Part shown: positions 46,749 through 56,682 of the stretch, piece after piece | Layout of the letters: each line of letters starts with the position of its first letter | Numbering within the stretch: position 1 is the stretch's first letter | NCBI RefSeq assembly: GCF_900094575.1 | Contig: NZ_FMAE01000003.1 | Span: 620,001 to 684,000, forward strand | Length of the DNA: 64,000 nt | Source: Bradyrhizobium yuanmingense | GTDB lineage: Bacteria > Pseudomonadota > Alphaproteobacteria > Rhizobiales > Xanthobacteraceae | Direction of reading: 5' to 3' | Notes under the pieces: model-generated | Databases searched by the model: none | The model's input: only the letters and a program-made list of their open reading frames with translations | What the model was told of the DNA's origin: nothing | Made by a program: the position numbers and the translations under genes

Positions 46749-47597
46749 ATGCAGACAGCGCTTCGTACCTCTCTTCCCGAGACCGAGCTCGCCGGCCGCG
46801 CCACTTTCGCCCCTCACGCCCGCGTGGTGCGCGAGGAGCGGCAAGAAGAACACCGAGTTCAGGCCAGCGGCCTGCCGCTCAGCATCCGCGGCTTGCGCAA
46901 ATCCTTCGGTGACAACGAGGTGCTGCGCGGCATCGACCTGCACATTCCCGCCGGCCAGTTCGTCGCGATCGTCGGCAAGAGCGGCTGCGGCAAGAGCACC
47001 CTGCTGCGCCTGATCGCCGGCCTCGACAAGATCGATGCGGGCAGCATCAGCTTCGGTCAGGAGATCCAGCCCGAGGACATCCGCGTGATGTTCCAGGAGC
47101 CGCGGCTGCTGCCCTGGGCCCGCGTGCTCGCCAATGTCGAGGTCGGCCTCGGCCGCGATCGTGCCTCGAGCGATGCGCATGCCCGCGCCGAGAAGGCGCT
47201 GATCGAGGTCGGCCTCGCCGACAAGCGCGATCAATGGCCCTCGGTGCTCTCAGGGGGCCAGAAGCAGCGCGTCGCGCTCGGCCGTGCGCTGGTCTCGCGC
47301 CCGCGCGTGCTCGCCTTCGACGAGCCGCTCGGCGCGCTGGATGCGCTGACCCGTATCTCAATGCAGCGCCTCTTGGAGCGGGTCTGGCGCGATCAGGGCT
47401 TTACCGCGATCCTGGTGACCCACGATGTCTCGGAAGCCGTGGCGCTGGCCGACCGCGTGCTCGTCATCGAGGAGGGCCGCATCGCCCATGACGTCACGGT
47501 TAACGCCGCCCGGCCGCGCCAGCGCGGCTCGGCCGAGCTTGCCGGGCTCGAAGGCTCCATCCTGAGCCACCTGTTGTCGGCGGACGATCGTACCTAA
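46749..47597 (+). CDS. ssuB: Aliphatic sulfonate ABC transporter ATPase
   Basis: A 282-residue ATP-binding subunit. Walker A is GKSGCGKST at residues 76-84, the signature is LSGGQKQR, Walker B is VLAFDEP and the H-loop is VTHDVSEA. About 45 extra residues precede the usual ABC start, as in many rhizobial SsuB proteins. It powers the SsuC channel. It lies 20 bases after ssuC. Confidence 0.95.
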   Translation: MQTALRTSLPETELAGRATFAPHARVVREERQEEHRVQASGLPLSIRGLRKSFGDNEVLRGIDLHIPAGQFVAIVGKSGCGKSTLLRLIAGLDKIDAGSISFGQEIQPEDIRVMFQEPRLLPWARVLANVEVGLGRDRASSDAHARAEKALIEVGLADKRDQWPSVLSGGQKQRVALGRALVSRPRVLAFDEPLGALDALTRISMQRLLERVWRDQGFTAILVTHDVSEAVALADRVLVIEEGRIAHDVTVNAARPRQRGSAELAGLEGSILSHLLSADDRT

Positions 47598-47631
47598 ATA
47601 AAGGGAACCCCCGCTTGCGGGGAGTAGCGCC

Positions 47632-48213
47632 ATGAATGTAGTGCCCCGCGAGCTCATGACCGAAATTCCCGTCTCGTCCGCCGATTTCCGCGGCGCCATG
47701 CGCCACCTCACCGGCGGCGTCAGCATCATCACGGCCGGGCGGGGCAAGGACATCTCCGGCATGACGGTGACCTCGGTCACCTCGCTGTCGGTCGAGCCGC
47801 CGACGCTGCTGGTCAGCATCAACCGCGACGCCTCGTCGTTTCCGCTGATCCGCCGCCACGGCGCCTTCGGCGTGAACATCCTCAATGCTGACCAACTCGA
47901 CATTGCCGAACGCTTTGCCGGCAAGGGCGGGCTGAAGGGTGCGGATCGCTTTGCAGGCAGCCAGTGGGTGACGGCAGTCTCTGGTGTCCCGCTGCTGGTC
48001 GGCGCGCTCTCGGCCTTCGATTGCGAAGTCGAGGAGATCGTCGAGCGGCACTCGCACGGCATCGTCATCGGCCGTGTCCGGGACATCAGGAGCTCGACCC
48101 GCACCGCCGCGCTGGCCTATTGGCACGGCCAATATGTGGCGGTCGACCAGGACGAAGACGCGGCCCGGCTGGCCGATGTCAGCCTTCCCGCGCGCGGCCG
48201 GCGCGGCATTTGA
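47632..48213 (+). CDS. Flavin reductase-like protein (ssu-linked)
   Basis: A 193-residue protein of the flavin-reductase-like domain family: FRGAMRHLTGGVSIITAGRGKDISGMTVTSVTSLSVEPPTLLVSINRDASSFPLI and FGVNILNADQ. It binds FMN or FAD and likely uses NAD(P)H. It lies 34 bases after ssuB, so it probably supplies FMNH2 to SsuD in place of SsuE, which is a different fold. GGGGAG precedes the start. Confidence 0.9.
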   Translation: MNVVPRELMTEIPVSSADFRGAMRHLTGGVSIITAGRGKDISGMTVTSVTSLSVEPPTLLVSINRDASSFPLIRRHGAFGVNILNADQLDIAERFAGKGGLKGADRFAGSQWVTAVSGVPLLVGALSAFDCEVEEIVERHSHGIVIGRVRDIRSSTRTAALAYWHGQYVAVDQDEDAARLADVSLPARGRRGI

Positions 48214-48307
48214 TCGCCGTCGGCGAGCCTCGCGCAAGGCTGGCCTTTTCCGCCTCGTCGCTCTAGAAGCGCTCCTGACTGTCCCGCCGGACGCATGGAG
48301 CGGAACG

Positions 48308-48463
48308 ATGAAGCGCGTGGCTACCTTGATCTTCTACGCCATCGGCGCGCTCGCGATCGCCTATCTCGCGCTCTACGCCTACGCGATGTTCTCTGGCTCT
48401 CCGATCGTGCCGGGCGATCCCATCCACATCTTCCGCAAGCCGGATGCGCCGAGCTATTCGTGA
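48308..48463 (+). CDS. Small single-span membrane protein, 51 residues
   Basis: MKRVATLIFYAIGALAIAYLALYAYAMFSG is a basic start and one membrane segment, followed by SPIVPGDPIHIFRKPDAPSYS. GGAG lies seven bases before the ATG at 48308. The longer frame from 47984 is the shadow of the reductase. Function unknown. Confidence 0.6.
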   Translation: MKRVATLIFYAIGALAIAYLALYAYAMFSGSPIVPGDPIHIFRKPDAPSYS

Positions 48464-48469
48464 CGGTCT

Positions 48470-48558
48470 CGTAGGGTGGGCAACCCTTGCGCCGTGCCCA
48501 CCATCTCTCCAAGGCAGCAACCGGAACGGTGGGCACGCTTCGCTTTGCCCACCCTACG
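48470..48558. repeat. Intergenic repeat, family B copy 2
   Basis: CGTAGGGTGGGCAA and the matching CTTTGCCCACCCTACG with inner CCGTGCCCACC / GGTGGGCACG arms, as at 8275-8370. It lies between the convergent 51-residue gene and the peptidase gene. Confidence 0.88.
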
Positions 48559-48567
48559 CACCTCCGT

Positions 48568-49716
48568 TCACCCCCGCAGAATCGCCAGCGCCAGCGCCTG
48601 CGCGCGCGGCACGATGCTGTCGATCTCCAGATATTCCTCCGGCGTGTGCGCGAGCCCGCCGACCGGGCCGAGACCGCAAATGGTCGGCGTGCCGACCGCG
48701 GCGGTGAAGCCGGAATCGGCGCAGCCGCCGGAGAACTCGCCCTGCAGCGTGGTGAGGCCCACCTGCCTTGCGGCCGCCTGATAGCCTTCGAACAGCGCCT
48801 TCGAGTCCGCGCTCTGCACCACCGGCACGAACTCGCCCTTGATCGAGAGCGTCGCGCTGGTGCCGGGCACGTAAGGCGTCGCGACGATCTTTTCGATCGC
48901 ACCCATGATCCGCGCGCGATCGGCCGGATCGACATAGCGCAGGTCGATCTGCCCTTCCGCGTAAGGCGCCGTCGTGTTGACGGACTGCCCACCCGAGACG
49001 AGGCCGACATTGAGCGTGATGCCCTTGTCGAGGTCGGTGAGCGCGTGGATCTGGACGATCTTGTGTGCGAGCTCGCCAATGGCGCTGACGCCGGCGGCGA
49101 AGTTGGCGCCGGAATGCGCGGCCTTGCCGGTGATGGCCATGTGCATGAAGATGCCACCCTTGCGCCCGGTGACGACGTTGCCCGTGGGCCGGCCCGGCTC
49201 GGAATTGAACACCGCGCGTGCCGCGCGTCCCTCGCGCTCGATCACCGGGCGCGAGGAGGGCGAGCCGATCTCCTCGTCGGAGGTGATCAGCACCTTGATC
49301 GGATGCGGTGCGCCGCCGAACTTGTGGAAGGCGGCGGCCACGAACACGTTCATGACGAGGCCGGACTTCATGTCGGCGACACCGGGTCCATAGGCGCGGC
49401 CATCCCGGATCGTGAACGGCCGCCGCCCGGCCTCGCCCTTGCCGAACACCGTGTCGCGGTGTCCCATCAACAGCACCGGCTTCTCGTTGCTGCCGGGCTT
49501 TGCCACCTCGGCATGGATCGCGTCGCCGAACGTGCCGTGGCTTTCGCGCCGGAACGGAATGCCGTGCTCGGCAAAATGCCGCTCGAACCGCGCACCGACG
49601 GCATCGACGCCTTCCTTGTCGTAGGAGCCGGAATCGATGTTCACGACGTCGCGGAGCAGGTCGATCATCGCCTGCTTCTGCGACGCCAGCCAATCCGTGA
49701 TTTGAGCTTCAGACAT
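48568..49716 (-). CDS. M20 family zinc peptidase (carboxypeptidase G2-like)
   Basis: A 382-residue metallopeptidase. The zinc ligands and catalytic residues are visible in PVLLMGHRDTVF, GPGVADMKSG and LITSDEEIGS. The dimerisation domain begins near MHMAITGKAAHSGA, and the late ligand is in GLAHTPEEYLEID. The CPG2-like subgroup removes C-terminal glutamate from peptides or folates. No signal peptide, so cytoplasmic. The start at 49716 has GAGGGA upstream; the longer frame runs through a repeat. Confidence 0.9.
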   Translation of the reverse strand: MSEAQITDWLASQKQAMIDLLRDVVNIDSGSYDKEGVDAVGARFERHFAEHGIPFRRESHGTFGDAIHAEVAKPGSNEKPVLLMGHRDTVFGKGEAGRRPFTIRDGRAYGPGVADMKSGLVMNVFVAAAFHKFGGAPHPIKVLITSDEEIGSPSSRPVIEREGRAARAVFNSEPGRPTGNVVTGRKGGIFMHMAITGKAAHSGANFAAGVSAIGELAHKIVQIHALTDLDKGITLNVGLVSGGQSVNTTAPYAEGQIDLRYVDPADRARIMGAIEKIVATPYVPGTSATLSIKGEFVPVVQSADSKALFEGYQAAARQVGLTTLQGEFSGGCADSGFTAAVGTPTICGLGPVGGLAHTPEEYLEIDSIVPRAQALALAILRG

Positions 49717-49817
49717 GTGGTCCCTCGCGTGGTTTTCGGGCGGGGTTATAGGGCGTGCCGCGCGGATGGCATAGTCACGTGGCGCGGTTCGGTCATGCGA
49801 AGGATGCTCTTGAGGTT

Positions 49818-49897
49818 CGTCATTGCGAGCGCAGCGAAGCAATCCGGTCTGTCGCCGCCGAGGGATTCTGGATTGCTTCGCTGCGCTCGCAATGACG
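49818..49897. repeat. Intergenic repeat, family A copy 3
   Basis: CGTCATTGCGAGCGCAGCGA at the left pairs with GCTGCGCTCGCAATGACG at the right. It lies between the start of the peptidase gene and the end of flbD. Confidence 0.88.
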
Positions 49898-49922
49898 GGG
49901 TGGCGGCCTGTGCCAAACGAAA

Positions 49923-49947
49923 AATGCCCGGACTTGGCCCGGGCATT
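49923..49947 (-). terminator. Rho-independent terminator of the fliF-flbD operon
   Basis: Arms AATGCCCGG (49923-49931) and CCGGGCATT (49939-49947). Read on the minus strand the stem is followed by TTTTTCG. It lies 27 bases after the flbD stop. Confidence 0.8.
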
Positions 49948-49973
49948 CGCGTCCGCTCGATGGTCGCGGGCGC

Positions 49974-51359
<1,386 letters not shown>

Positions 51360-51410
51360 GTCAGTCTCCTGTCCGTCTGCTCGCGCCGTCGCGCGTCATG
51401 TCCTTGCGTC

Positions 51411-51761
51411 TCAGCCGCGTTCGGCCTTGATGATTTCCGTCATGGTCACGCCGAGCTTGTCCTCGACCAGGACGACCTCGCCGCGGGCGACCAGCTTGTT
51501 GTTGACGTAGATGTCGATGGCCTCGCCGACGCGCCGGTCGAGCTCTAGCACGGTGCCCGGTCCGAGCTTCAGGAGCTCGCCGACGTCCATCTTGGAGCGG
51601 CCGAGCACGGCCGAGACCTGCACCGGCACGTCGAACACCGCCTCGAGGTCGGCGGCGGCACGCGCCGCATATTCGTCCTCGTTGTAGCCGACGTCGGTGC
51701 CGGCAGGCGGCATCGGGCCGTTGAGATCGGGCAGCGGGACCTGTCCGTCGGTGTCGCTCAT
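51411..51761 (-). CDS. fliN: Flagellar motor switch protein FliN
   Basis: A 116-residue protein. The C-terminal SpoA domain is visible: LEAVFDVPVQVSAVLGRSKMDVGELLKLGPGTVLELDRRVGEAIDIYVNNKLVARGEVVLVEDKLGVTMTEI. It forms the lower C-ring with FliM, on the cytoplasmic face. It lies 3 bases after fliH. Confidence 0.96.
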   Translation of the reverse strand: MSDTDGQVPLPDLNGPMPPAGTDVGYNEDEYAARAAADLEAVFDVPVQVSAVLGRSKMDVGELLKLGPGTVLELDRRVGEAIDIYVNNKLVARGEVVLVEDKLGVTMTEIIKAERG

Positions 51762-51764
51762 GGT

Positions 51765-52388
51765 TTAGCTCCCCCTGCGGGACGCGATATAGCGTCCGAC
51801 CATTTCGTCGATCTTGGCCGCGATGGCGCCGCGCTCCAGCACGACGCCGCCATCGGCCCATTCGATCCGGCAGTCGCCGGTGGCAATTTCCGGCTCGGCC
51901 AGGATCACCAGCCGGCCCTCGAAGCCGCTCTGCTTGGCGAGCCGCTCGATCTTCTCGCGCGCGCTGTCGTAGAGCGAATCGTTGATGCGGACGACGAGAT
52001 GCGGCGTCGCGACCAGATGCGAGAAGCAGTCCTTGACCAGCGCGATGACCTCGCCGAGCGGCTCGGCGGCGACGAGGTCGGCGCACAGCTTGCGCGCCAC
52101 CGCGATCGCGACCTCGACCGCCTCGGTCTCCATCCTGGTCTCGATGTTGCCGATGCCGGAGGCGACGCCCCGAATCGCGATGTTGATCTCTTCCATGGCG
52201 AGCGCAACGCGGCGGTCGCTCTCGGCCTTAGCCTCGCGCTGGCCGGCGGCAAAGCCGTCCTGGTAGGCGCGCGCCTCGGCTTCCGCGACCTTCTGGGCGA
52301 TCTCGGCCGCGGTCGCGGCCTTCTCGCGCGTCGCCCGTTCGGGCGCCGCGAAGTCGGTATCGAACAGGAATTTTGCCGGAGCGGCCAT
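51765..52388 (-). CDS. fliH: Flagellar assembly protein FliH
   Basis: A 207-residue protein: FLFDTDFAAPERATREKAATAAE, a coiled-coil-rich centre (AEARAYQDGFAAGQREAKAE) and a C-terminal FliH/HrpE domain (AVARKLCADLVAAEPLGEVIALVKDCFSHL). It regulates the export ATPase FliI. Its ATG overlaps the fliG stop (TGATG). The sequence is divergent, so its place between fliG and fliN is part of the evidence. Confidence 0.88.
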   Translation of the reverse strand: MAAPAKFLFDTDFAAPERATREKAATAAEIAQKVAEAEARAYQDGFAAGQREAKAESDRRVALAMEEINIAIRGVASGIGNIETRMETEAVEVAIAVARKLCADLVAAEPLGEVIALVKDCFSHLVATPHLVVRINDSLYDSAREKIERLAKQSGFEGRLVILAEPEIATGDCRIEWADGGVVLERGAIAAKIDEMVGRYIASRRGS

Positions 52389-53482
52389 CAGTACACCAGC
52401 TCGTCGTCGGCGCGGTTCTTGGTCAGCATGATCTCACCCTTGGCGGCGAGGTCCTTGGCGAGATTGACCAGCAGCGCCTGGGCTTCGTCGACGTCGCGCA
52501 GGCGCACGGGGCCCATGGCCGCCATGTCGTCCTGGAGCATCTTGGCCGCGCGCGAGGACATGTTTCCGAAGAAGAAATTGCGGACGTCCTCGTTGGCGCT
52601 CTTGAGCGCGACGCCGAGCTTGTCCTTGTCGACGTTGCGCATTAGGGTCTGCGCCGAGCCGGAATCGAGCTTCACGAGGTCGTCGAAGGTGAACATCAGC
52701 GCCTTGATGCGCTCGGCCGATTCGCGGTTGTCCTCTTCCAGAGAGGTGATGAAGCGGGTCTCGGTCTGGCGATCGAAATTGTTGAAGATTTCCGCCATGA
52801 CCTCGTGGGCGTCGCGGCGGCGGGTCTGCGACAGGTTGGACATGAATTCGGTGCGCAGCGTCTTCTCGACACTCTCGATCACCTCCTTCTGCACCGCCTC
52901 CATCTTCAGCATGCGGTTGACGACGTCGAGCGCGAGCTCCTCGGGCAGGATGCCGAGCACGCGCGCGGCGTGCTCCGGCTTCAGCTTCGACAGCACCACG
53001 GCGATGGTCTGCGGGTATTCGTTCTTGAGATAGTTGGCGAGAACCTCTTCCTGCACGTTGGAGAGCTTCTCCCACATGTTGCGCCCGGCGGGACCGCGGA
53101 TCTCGTCCATGATGCCGTTGACGCGTTCCGGCGGCAGGTATTGCTGGAGCAGCCGCTCGGTGGCGTCGAAATTGCCCATCAGCGCGCCCGAGGCCGACAT
53201 GCGCGAGACGAATTCGAGCAGCATGTCCTCGACGGTGTCGACTTCGACGGTGCCGAGCGTCGACATCTCCAGCGAGAGCTGGCGGACCTCGTCGTCGTCG
53301 AGCAGGCTCCAGATCTTGCCGCCATATTGCTCGCCGAGCGCCAGCATCAGGATCGCGGCGCGCCTCGGCCCTGTCAGACCTTCTGTCTTGGGTCCGCCCT
53401 CACGGCTGCCGGCGCGCTGACCGAGCGTGGAGATCACGCTGGTGATGTCGTTGGAGTTGGCGTTTTGCAAGGAGGCGGCCAT
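52388..53482 (-). CDS. fliG: Flagellar motor switch protein FliG
   Basis: A 364-residue rotor protein. Middle-domain motif: [32 protein letters not shown]. The C-terminal charged helix that meets the stator is [27 protein letters not shown]. It links FliF to the C-ring. It lies 32 bases after fliF in a five-gene operon. Confidence 0.97.
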   Translation of the reverse strand: MAASLQNANSNDITSVISTLGQRAGSREGGPKTEGLTGPRRAAILMLALGEQYGGKIWSLLDDDEVRQLSLEMSTLGTVEVDTVEDMLLEFVSRMSASGALMGNFDATERLLQQYLPPERVNGIMDEIRGPAGRNMWEKLSNVQEEVLANYLKNEYPQTIAVVLSKLKPEHAARVLGILPEELALDVVNRMLKMEAVQKEVIESVEKTLRTEFMSNLSQTRRRDAHEVMAEIFNNFDRQTETRFITSLEEDNRESAERIKALMFTFDDLVKLDSGSAQTLMRNVDKDKLGVALKSANEDVRNFFFGNMSSRAAKMLQDDMAAMGPVRLRDVDEAQALLVNLAKDLAAKGEIMLTKNRADDELVY

Positions 53483-53514
53483 GTCAGATCACTTCTTGAT
53501 GCACTTGGCTTTGG

Positions 53515-55125
53515 TTATTTCGTCGGCTCAGTCAGCCACTGGCGGATGATTGCGACGGTTTCGTTGGGATTGCGTTCGGCGAGCTCGCCGACGCGGTGAA
53601 CGGACTGGGCGTGGACCTGGCCCTGAATGGTGGCGACGTCGATGGCGCTGGTGCCGCCGCTCGGCAGCAGCGGCTGGCCGGCCGGCGCGGCCTCTTCCGA
53701 GGCGGCTGGGCCCGTCAGCACGCCGGAGATGGCGGCGGCGACCTCGTCGGAGGCGAGAATGCGCTTGACCAGCGGGCGGATCACCAGGAACAGCACGACG
53801 AGGCCGAGCAGCATCATCACGCCGAGCTCGACGAAGTACATGACGTCGTCCTTGGTGAACTGCAGCATGCCGAGAAAGCCGCTGGGCTCGCCGATCGGGG
53901 CGGTGGAGGGCGCGTCGGCGAAGCGCAGATTGACGACCTCGACCTGGTCGCCACGCTTCTGGTCGAAGCCGATCGCCGAGCGCACCAGCGTGGCGATGCG
54001 GTCGAGCTGCTCCTTGGTGCGGTCCTGGTAGGCCAGCTCACCCTTGTCGTTCTTGCTGTAGATGCCGTCGACCAGCACCGCGACCGAGATGCGGTTGACC
54101 CGGCCGGCCTCGGTCACCTCGGTCTTGGTGGTGCGGGAGATCTCGTAATTGTTGGTCTCCTCGGTCTTCTTGCTCTGGTCCTTGGGCGCGACGCCGTTGT
54201 TCTGCTGGTTGCCGGGCAGCTCGTTGTTGACGGTGACCTGGCCGTTGTTGTCGGCGGTCATGCTCTGCTCTTCGCGGGTCTGGCTGGAGCGCAGCACGCG
54301 GCCCTCGGGATCGAACTTGTCCGAGGTCTGGGTGACCTTGTTGAAGTCGAAATCGGCGGAGAGCTGCACGCGGGCGCGGCCCGAGCCGACCACGGAGGAG
54401 ACGATGTCCTCGACCTGCTTGCGCATCCGCTTCTCGAAGGCGATGCGGCGCTCCTCGCCGACCGCCTGTTCCGGATCGGTCTGAGCTCCGTCGGCGAGCA
54501 GCTGACCGGCCTCGTCGACGATCGAGACCCGCTGCGGCTTCAGGCCGTTGACGGCGGAGGCGACGAGGTGGCGGATGGCGCGGATCTGCTGGGCTTCCAG
54601 CGCACCGCGGACGCGGACCACGATCGAGGCCGACGGCTCCGGCGCCTCGCGGGCGAACAGCGGGCGCTCGGGCAGCACCAGATGGACGCGGGCGGCCTGG
54701 ATGCGGTCGATGGCGCGGATGGTGCGGGCGAGCTCGCCCTCGAGCGCGCGCAGATGATTGATGTTCTGGACAAAGGAGGTGGTGCCGAGCGCGTCCGACT
54801 TGTCGAACACCTCGTAGCCGACGCCGCCGCCCTTGGGCAGGCCGCCCTCGGCGAGCTTCATCCGCAGCCGCGTGACCTTGTCCTTGGGCACCATGATGAT
54901 GGAGCCCTCATTGCGGATCTCGAACTGGATGCCCTGGCGTTCCAGGTCCTTGATGATGCTGGAGGAGTCTTCGACGGACAGGTCCGTGAACAGCGTCGTC
55001 ATCTGCGGCGTGGTGACACGCATGATGACGAAGGCAAAGAAGCCGATGAGCGCGGCGGTGACCGCGATCATCGCCCCGAACCGGGCGGCACCGATACTTT
55101 TTAAGAAGTCCGCAAGACCTTGCAA
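53515..55125 (-). CDS. fliF: Flagellar MS-ring protein FliF
   Basis: A 536-residue membrane protein. Two spans are visible, FGAMIAVTAALIGFFAFVIM near residues 17-37 and VMYFVELGVMMLLGLVVLFLVIRPLVKRI near 435-460. Ring-building motifs between are RMKLAEGGLPKGGGVGYEVFDKSDALGTTSFVQNINHLRALEGELARTI. The C-terminal tail (VHRVGELAERNPNETVAIIRQWL) binds FliG. It is the first gene of the operon. Confidence 0.97.
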   Translation of the reverse strand: MQGLADFLKSIGAARFGAMIAVTAALIGFFAFVIMRVTTPQMTTLFTDLSVEDSSSIIKDLERQGIQFEIRNEGSIIMVPKDKVTRLRMKLAEGGLPKGGGVGYEVFDKSDALGTTSFVQNINHLRALEGELARTIRAIDRIQAARVHLVLPERPLFAREAPEPSASIVVRVRGALEAQQIRAIRHLVASAVNGLKPQRVSIVDEAGQLLADGAQTDPEQAVGEERRIAFEKRMRKQVEDIVSSVVGSGRARVQLSADFDFNKVTQTSDKFDPEGRVLRSSQTREEQSMTADNNGQVTVNNELPGNQQNNGVAPKDQSKKTEETNNYEISRTTKTEVTEAGRVNRISVAVLVDGIYSKNDKGELAYQDRTKEQLDRIATLVRSAIGFDQKRGDQVEVVNLRFADAPSTAPIGEPSGFLGMLQFTKDDVMYFVELGVMMLLGLVVLFLVIRPLVKRILASDEVAAAISGVLTGPAASEEAAPAGQPLLPSGGTSAIDVATIQGQVHAQSVHRVGELAERNPNETVAIIRQWLTEPTK

Positions 55126-55199
55126 GCAACCGCCCCGACCAATCCGACCCGCAACCGAGCGGTCGACTGGGCAATTATTGCCTAGGTGATGGTTTCGAT

Positions 55200-55217
55200 A
55201 TGGTTAACGAAGGTTAA
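55200..55217 (-). promoter_or_regulatory. Candidate CtrA-binding site before fliF
   Basis: On the minus strand the sequence is TTAACCTTCGTTAACCAT: two TTAA half-sites with six bases between, the second being an exact TTAACCAT. The CtrA consensus is TTAA-N7-TTAA, so the spacing is one short. It lies about 75-92 bases before the fliF start. Confidence 0.45.
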
Positions 55218-55244
55218 GAGGTCGGACAAAAGTGCATCATGAAA

Positions 55245-55275
55245 AAAATCGGCCTCGCGAAGCGAGGCCGATTTT
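55245..55275. terminator. Bidirectional intrinsic terminator after sciP
   Basis: A 14-bp perfect stem: AAAATCGGCCTCGC (55245-55258), loop GAA, GCGAGGCCGATTTT (55262-55275). Both ends have A/T-runs, so it can terminate either way. It isolates sciP from fliF. Confidence 0.88.
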
Positions 55276-55303
55276 CGTCAAAGACCGCAGAATTCCGGAT
55301 CGC

Positions 55304-55579
55304 CTACTGGCGATATTGCTGGATGCGGGTGGTGCGAAGACCCGCCAGACCGTGCTGGTCGATGGAAAACTGCCAGGAGAGGAATTCGTCGACCGTCAGG
55401 GTATAACGGCTGCAGGCCTCCTCCAGGGAGAGAAGTCCGCCACGGACAGCGGCGACGACTTCGGCCTTGCGGCGGATGACCCAGCGTTTGGTGCCGGGTG
55501 CAGGCAGATCCGCGATCGTCAACGGACTGCCGTCCGGCCCGATGACGTATTTTACCCTCGGGCGATGGGGTTCTGTCAT
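55304..55579 (-). CDS. sciP: SciP-like CtrA inhibitor (DUF1153)
   Basis: A 91-residue helix-turn-helix protein: VKYVIGPDGSPLTIADLPAPGTKRWVIRRKAEVVAAVRGGLLSLEEACSRYTLTVDEFLSWQ. This is the DUF1153 signature; SciP in Caulobacter blocks CtrA activity in the G1/early phase. The start at 55579 matches the family N-terminus. It has its own terminator and sits next to the fliF operon. Confidence 0.85.
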   Translation of the reverse strand: MTEPHRPRVKYVIGPDGSPLTIADLPAPGTKRWVIRRKAEVVAAVRGGLLSLEEACSRYTLTVDEFLSWQFSIDQHGLAGLRTTRIQQYRQ

Positions 55580-55636
55580 GGCGTACTCACAAACTCTCAA
55601 CCACTGAACTCACGCCGTAACCGTAACCCCCGCGGC

Positions 55637-55651
55637 TTAAAAATCCGCTAA
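55637..55651 (-). promoter_or_regulatory. Candidate CtrA-binding site before sciP
   Basis: TTAA-N7-CTAA on the plus strand (55637-55640 and 55648-55651), which is TTAG-N7-TTAA on the minus strand. One base differs from the TTAA-N7-TTAA consensus. It lies about 58 bases upstream of the sciP start. Confidence 0.4.
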
Positions 55652-55803
55652 GCCTAAGGGTTCAATACAATTCTCGTTGAATCTTGCGGGAACGCGGCCG
55701 ACTCGGCGGGCGAAAGACGCAGTCTCGGCCGGCTGAGCGGGGCAGAAGGTAAATACTTTACTAACGAACGAGGGTCGGAGCGCGGTGCCGCGGAGGCCCA
55801 ACC

Positions 55804-55936
55804 GTCGTCCCGGGGCGCGCGTAGCGCGAGCCCGGGACCCATAACCCCAGGGAGCAGTTTGACGACGACTCGGGGTTACGACCTAATGCGAAAACGACTT
55901 CCTGGGGTTATGGATCCCCGCCTTCGCGGGGATGAC
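55804..55936. repeat. Intergenic repeat, family D-like hybrid
   Basis: The left half GTCGTCCCGGGGCGCGCG resembles family D at 15359; the right half ends CGCGGGGATGAC. The inner arms CATAACCCCAGG and CCTGGGGTTATG form a second inverted repeat. Confidence 0.75.
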
Positions 55937-55964
55937 ATCTCGTATGTGGTTCGCTTGCCCGCCC

Positions 55965-56669
55965 TCAATTGCTCGTCGCAATGATGCTCTTCACCTGGCT
56001 CAGCGTGTAGCTGGCGCCGTCGATGGTGAGCAGCGGCGGCGACTGGGTCAGATCGACCGACGACACCACGCCCTGCACCTGCGCGGCGATGCCGACATTG
56101 TTGTTCGCGACGTCCTTGCCCGTGGCCGAGATCGTGTACTTGCCGTCGGGCCATTGCGTGCCGTCATTACCCATGCCGTTCCAGGTAAAGGGAATGTCGT
56201 TGCCGGCGGCGGCGGTATATTTGCCGTTGAACACGGTCTGGCCGCTCGAATTGGCGATGGAGATCTCGACGGTGGAGTCGGTCGGGACGTTGAGATGCCA
56301 GACAGCCGTCGAGTTGGTCATCGTCGCGGTCGAGCCGTCGACCAGCGCGGTCTTGCCGACGAAGCCCAGCGCCTGGGTCGCCTGCGTGGTCTGCTGCAGA
56401 GTGACGAGCTGAGCCAGCGATTCGTTGGTCTTGAGCTGCTGCTCGACGCCGGCGAACTGCACCAGCTGCTGGGTGAACTGGTTGGTGTCGAGCGGATCGA
56501 GCGGGTTCTGGTTCTGCAGCTGCGTCGTCAGCAGGGTCAGGAAGGTCTGGAAATTGCCGGCGAGCGTCGACCCCGTGGTCGAGCTCATCGACGAACTCGA
56601 CGAGGATTTCGGCAGATCGGTCGTCCCGGAGACGACCGGGGGCGAAGTGGCGGCATTCGTGGTGGTCAT
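55965..56669 (-). CDS. flgD: Flagellar hook assembly scaffold FlgD
   Basis: A 234-residue protein. FlgD signature: FQTFLTLLTTQLQNQNPLDPLDTNQFTQQLVQFAGVEQQLKTNESL, then TUDOR/FnIII-like beta regions (TVFNGKYTAAAGNDIPFTWNGMGNDG). It caps the growing hook and is later discarded. It lies 13 bases after fliK; the start at 56669 has GAGGAG upstream. Confidence 0.95.
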   Translation of the reverse strand: MTTTNAATSPPVVSGTTDLPKSSSSSSMSSTTGSTLAGNFQTFLTLLTTQLQNQNPLDPLDTNQFTQQLVQFAGVEQQLKTNESLAQLVTLQQTTQATQALGFVGKTALVDGSTATMTNSTAVWHLNVPTDSTVEISIANSSGQTVFNGKYTAAAGNDIPFTWNGMGNDGTQWPDGKYTISATGKDVANNNVGIAAQVQGVVSSVDLTQSPPLLTIDGASYTLSQVKSIIATSN

Positions 56670-56682
56670 TGCCAGATACTCC

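Larger units (their letters stand above)
55580..55964. other. Region between sciP and flgD
   Basis: 385 bases without a gene. It contains a candidate CtrA site (55637-55651) near the sciP start and a family D-like repeat (55804-55936) near the flgD end. No other feature was found. Confidence 0.5.
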
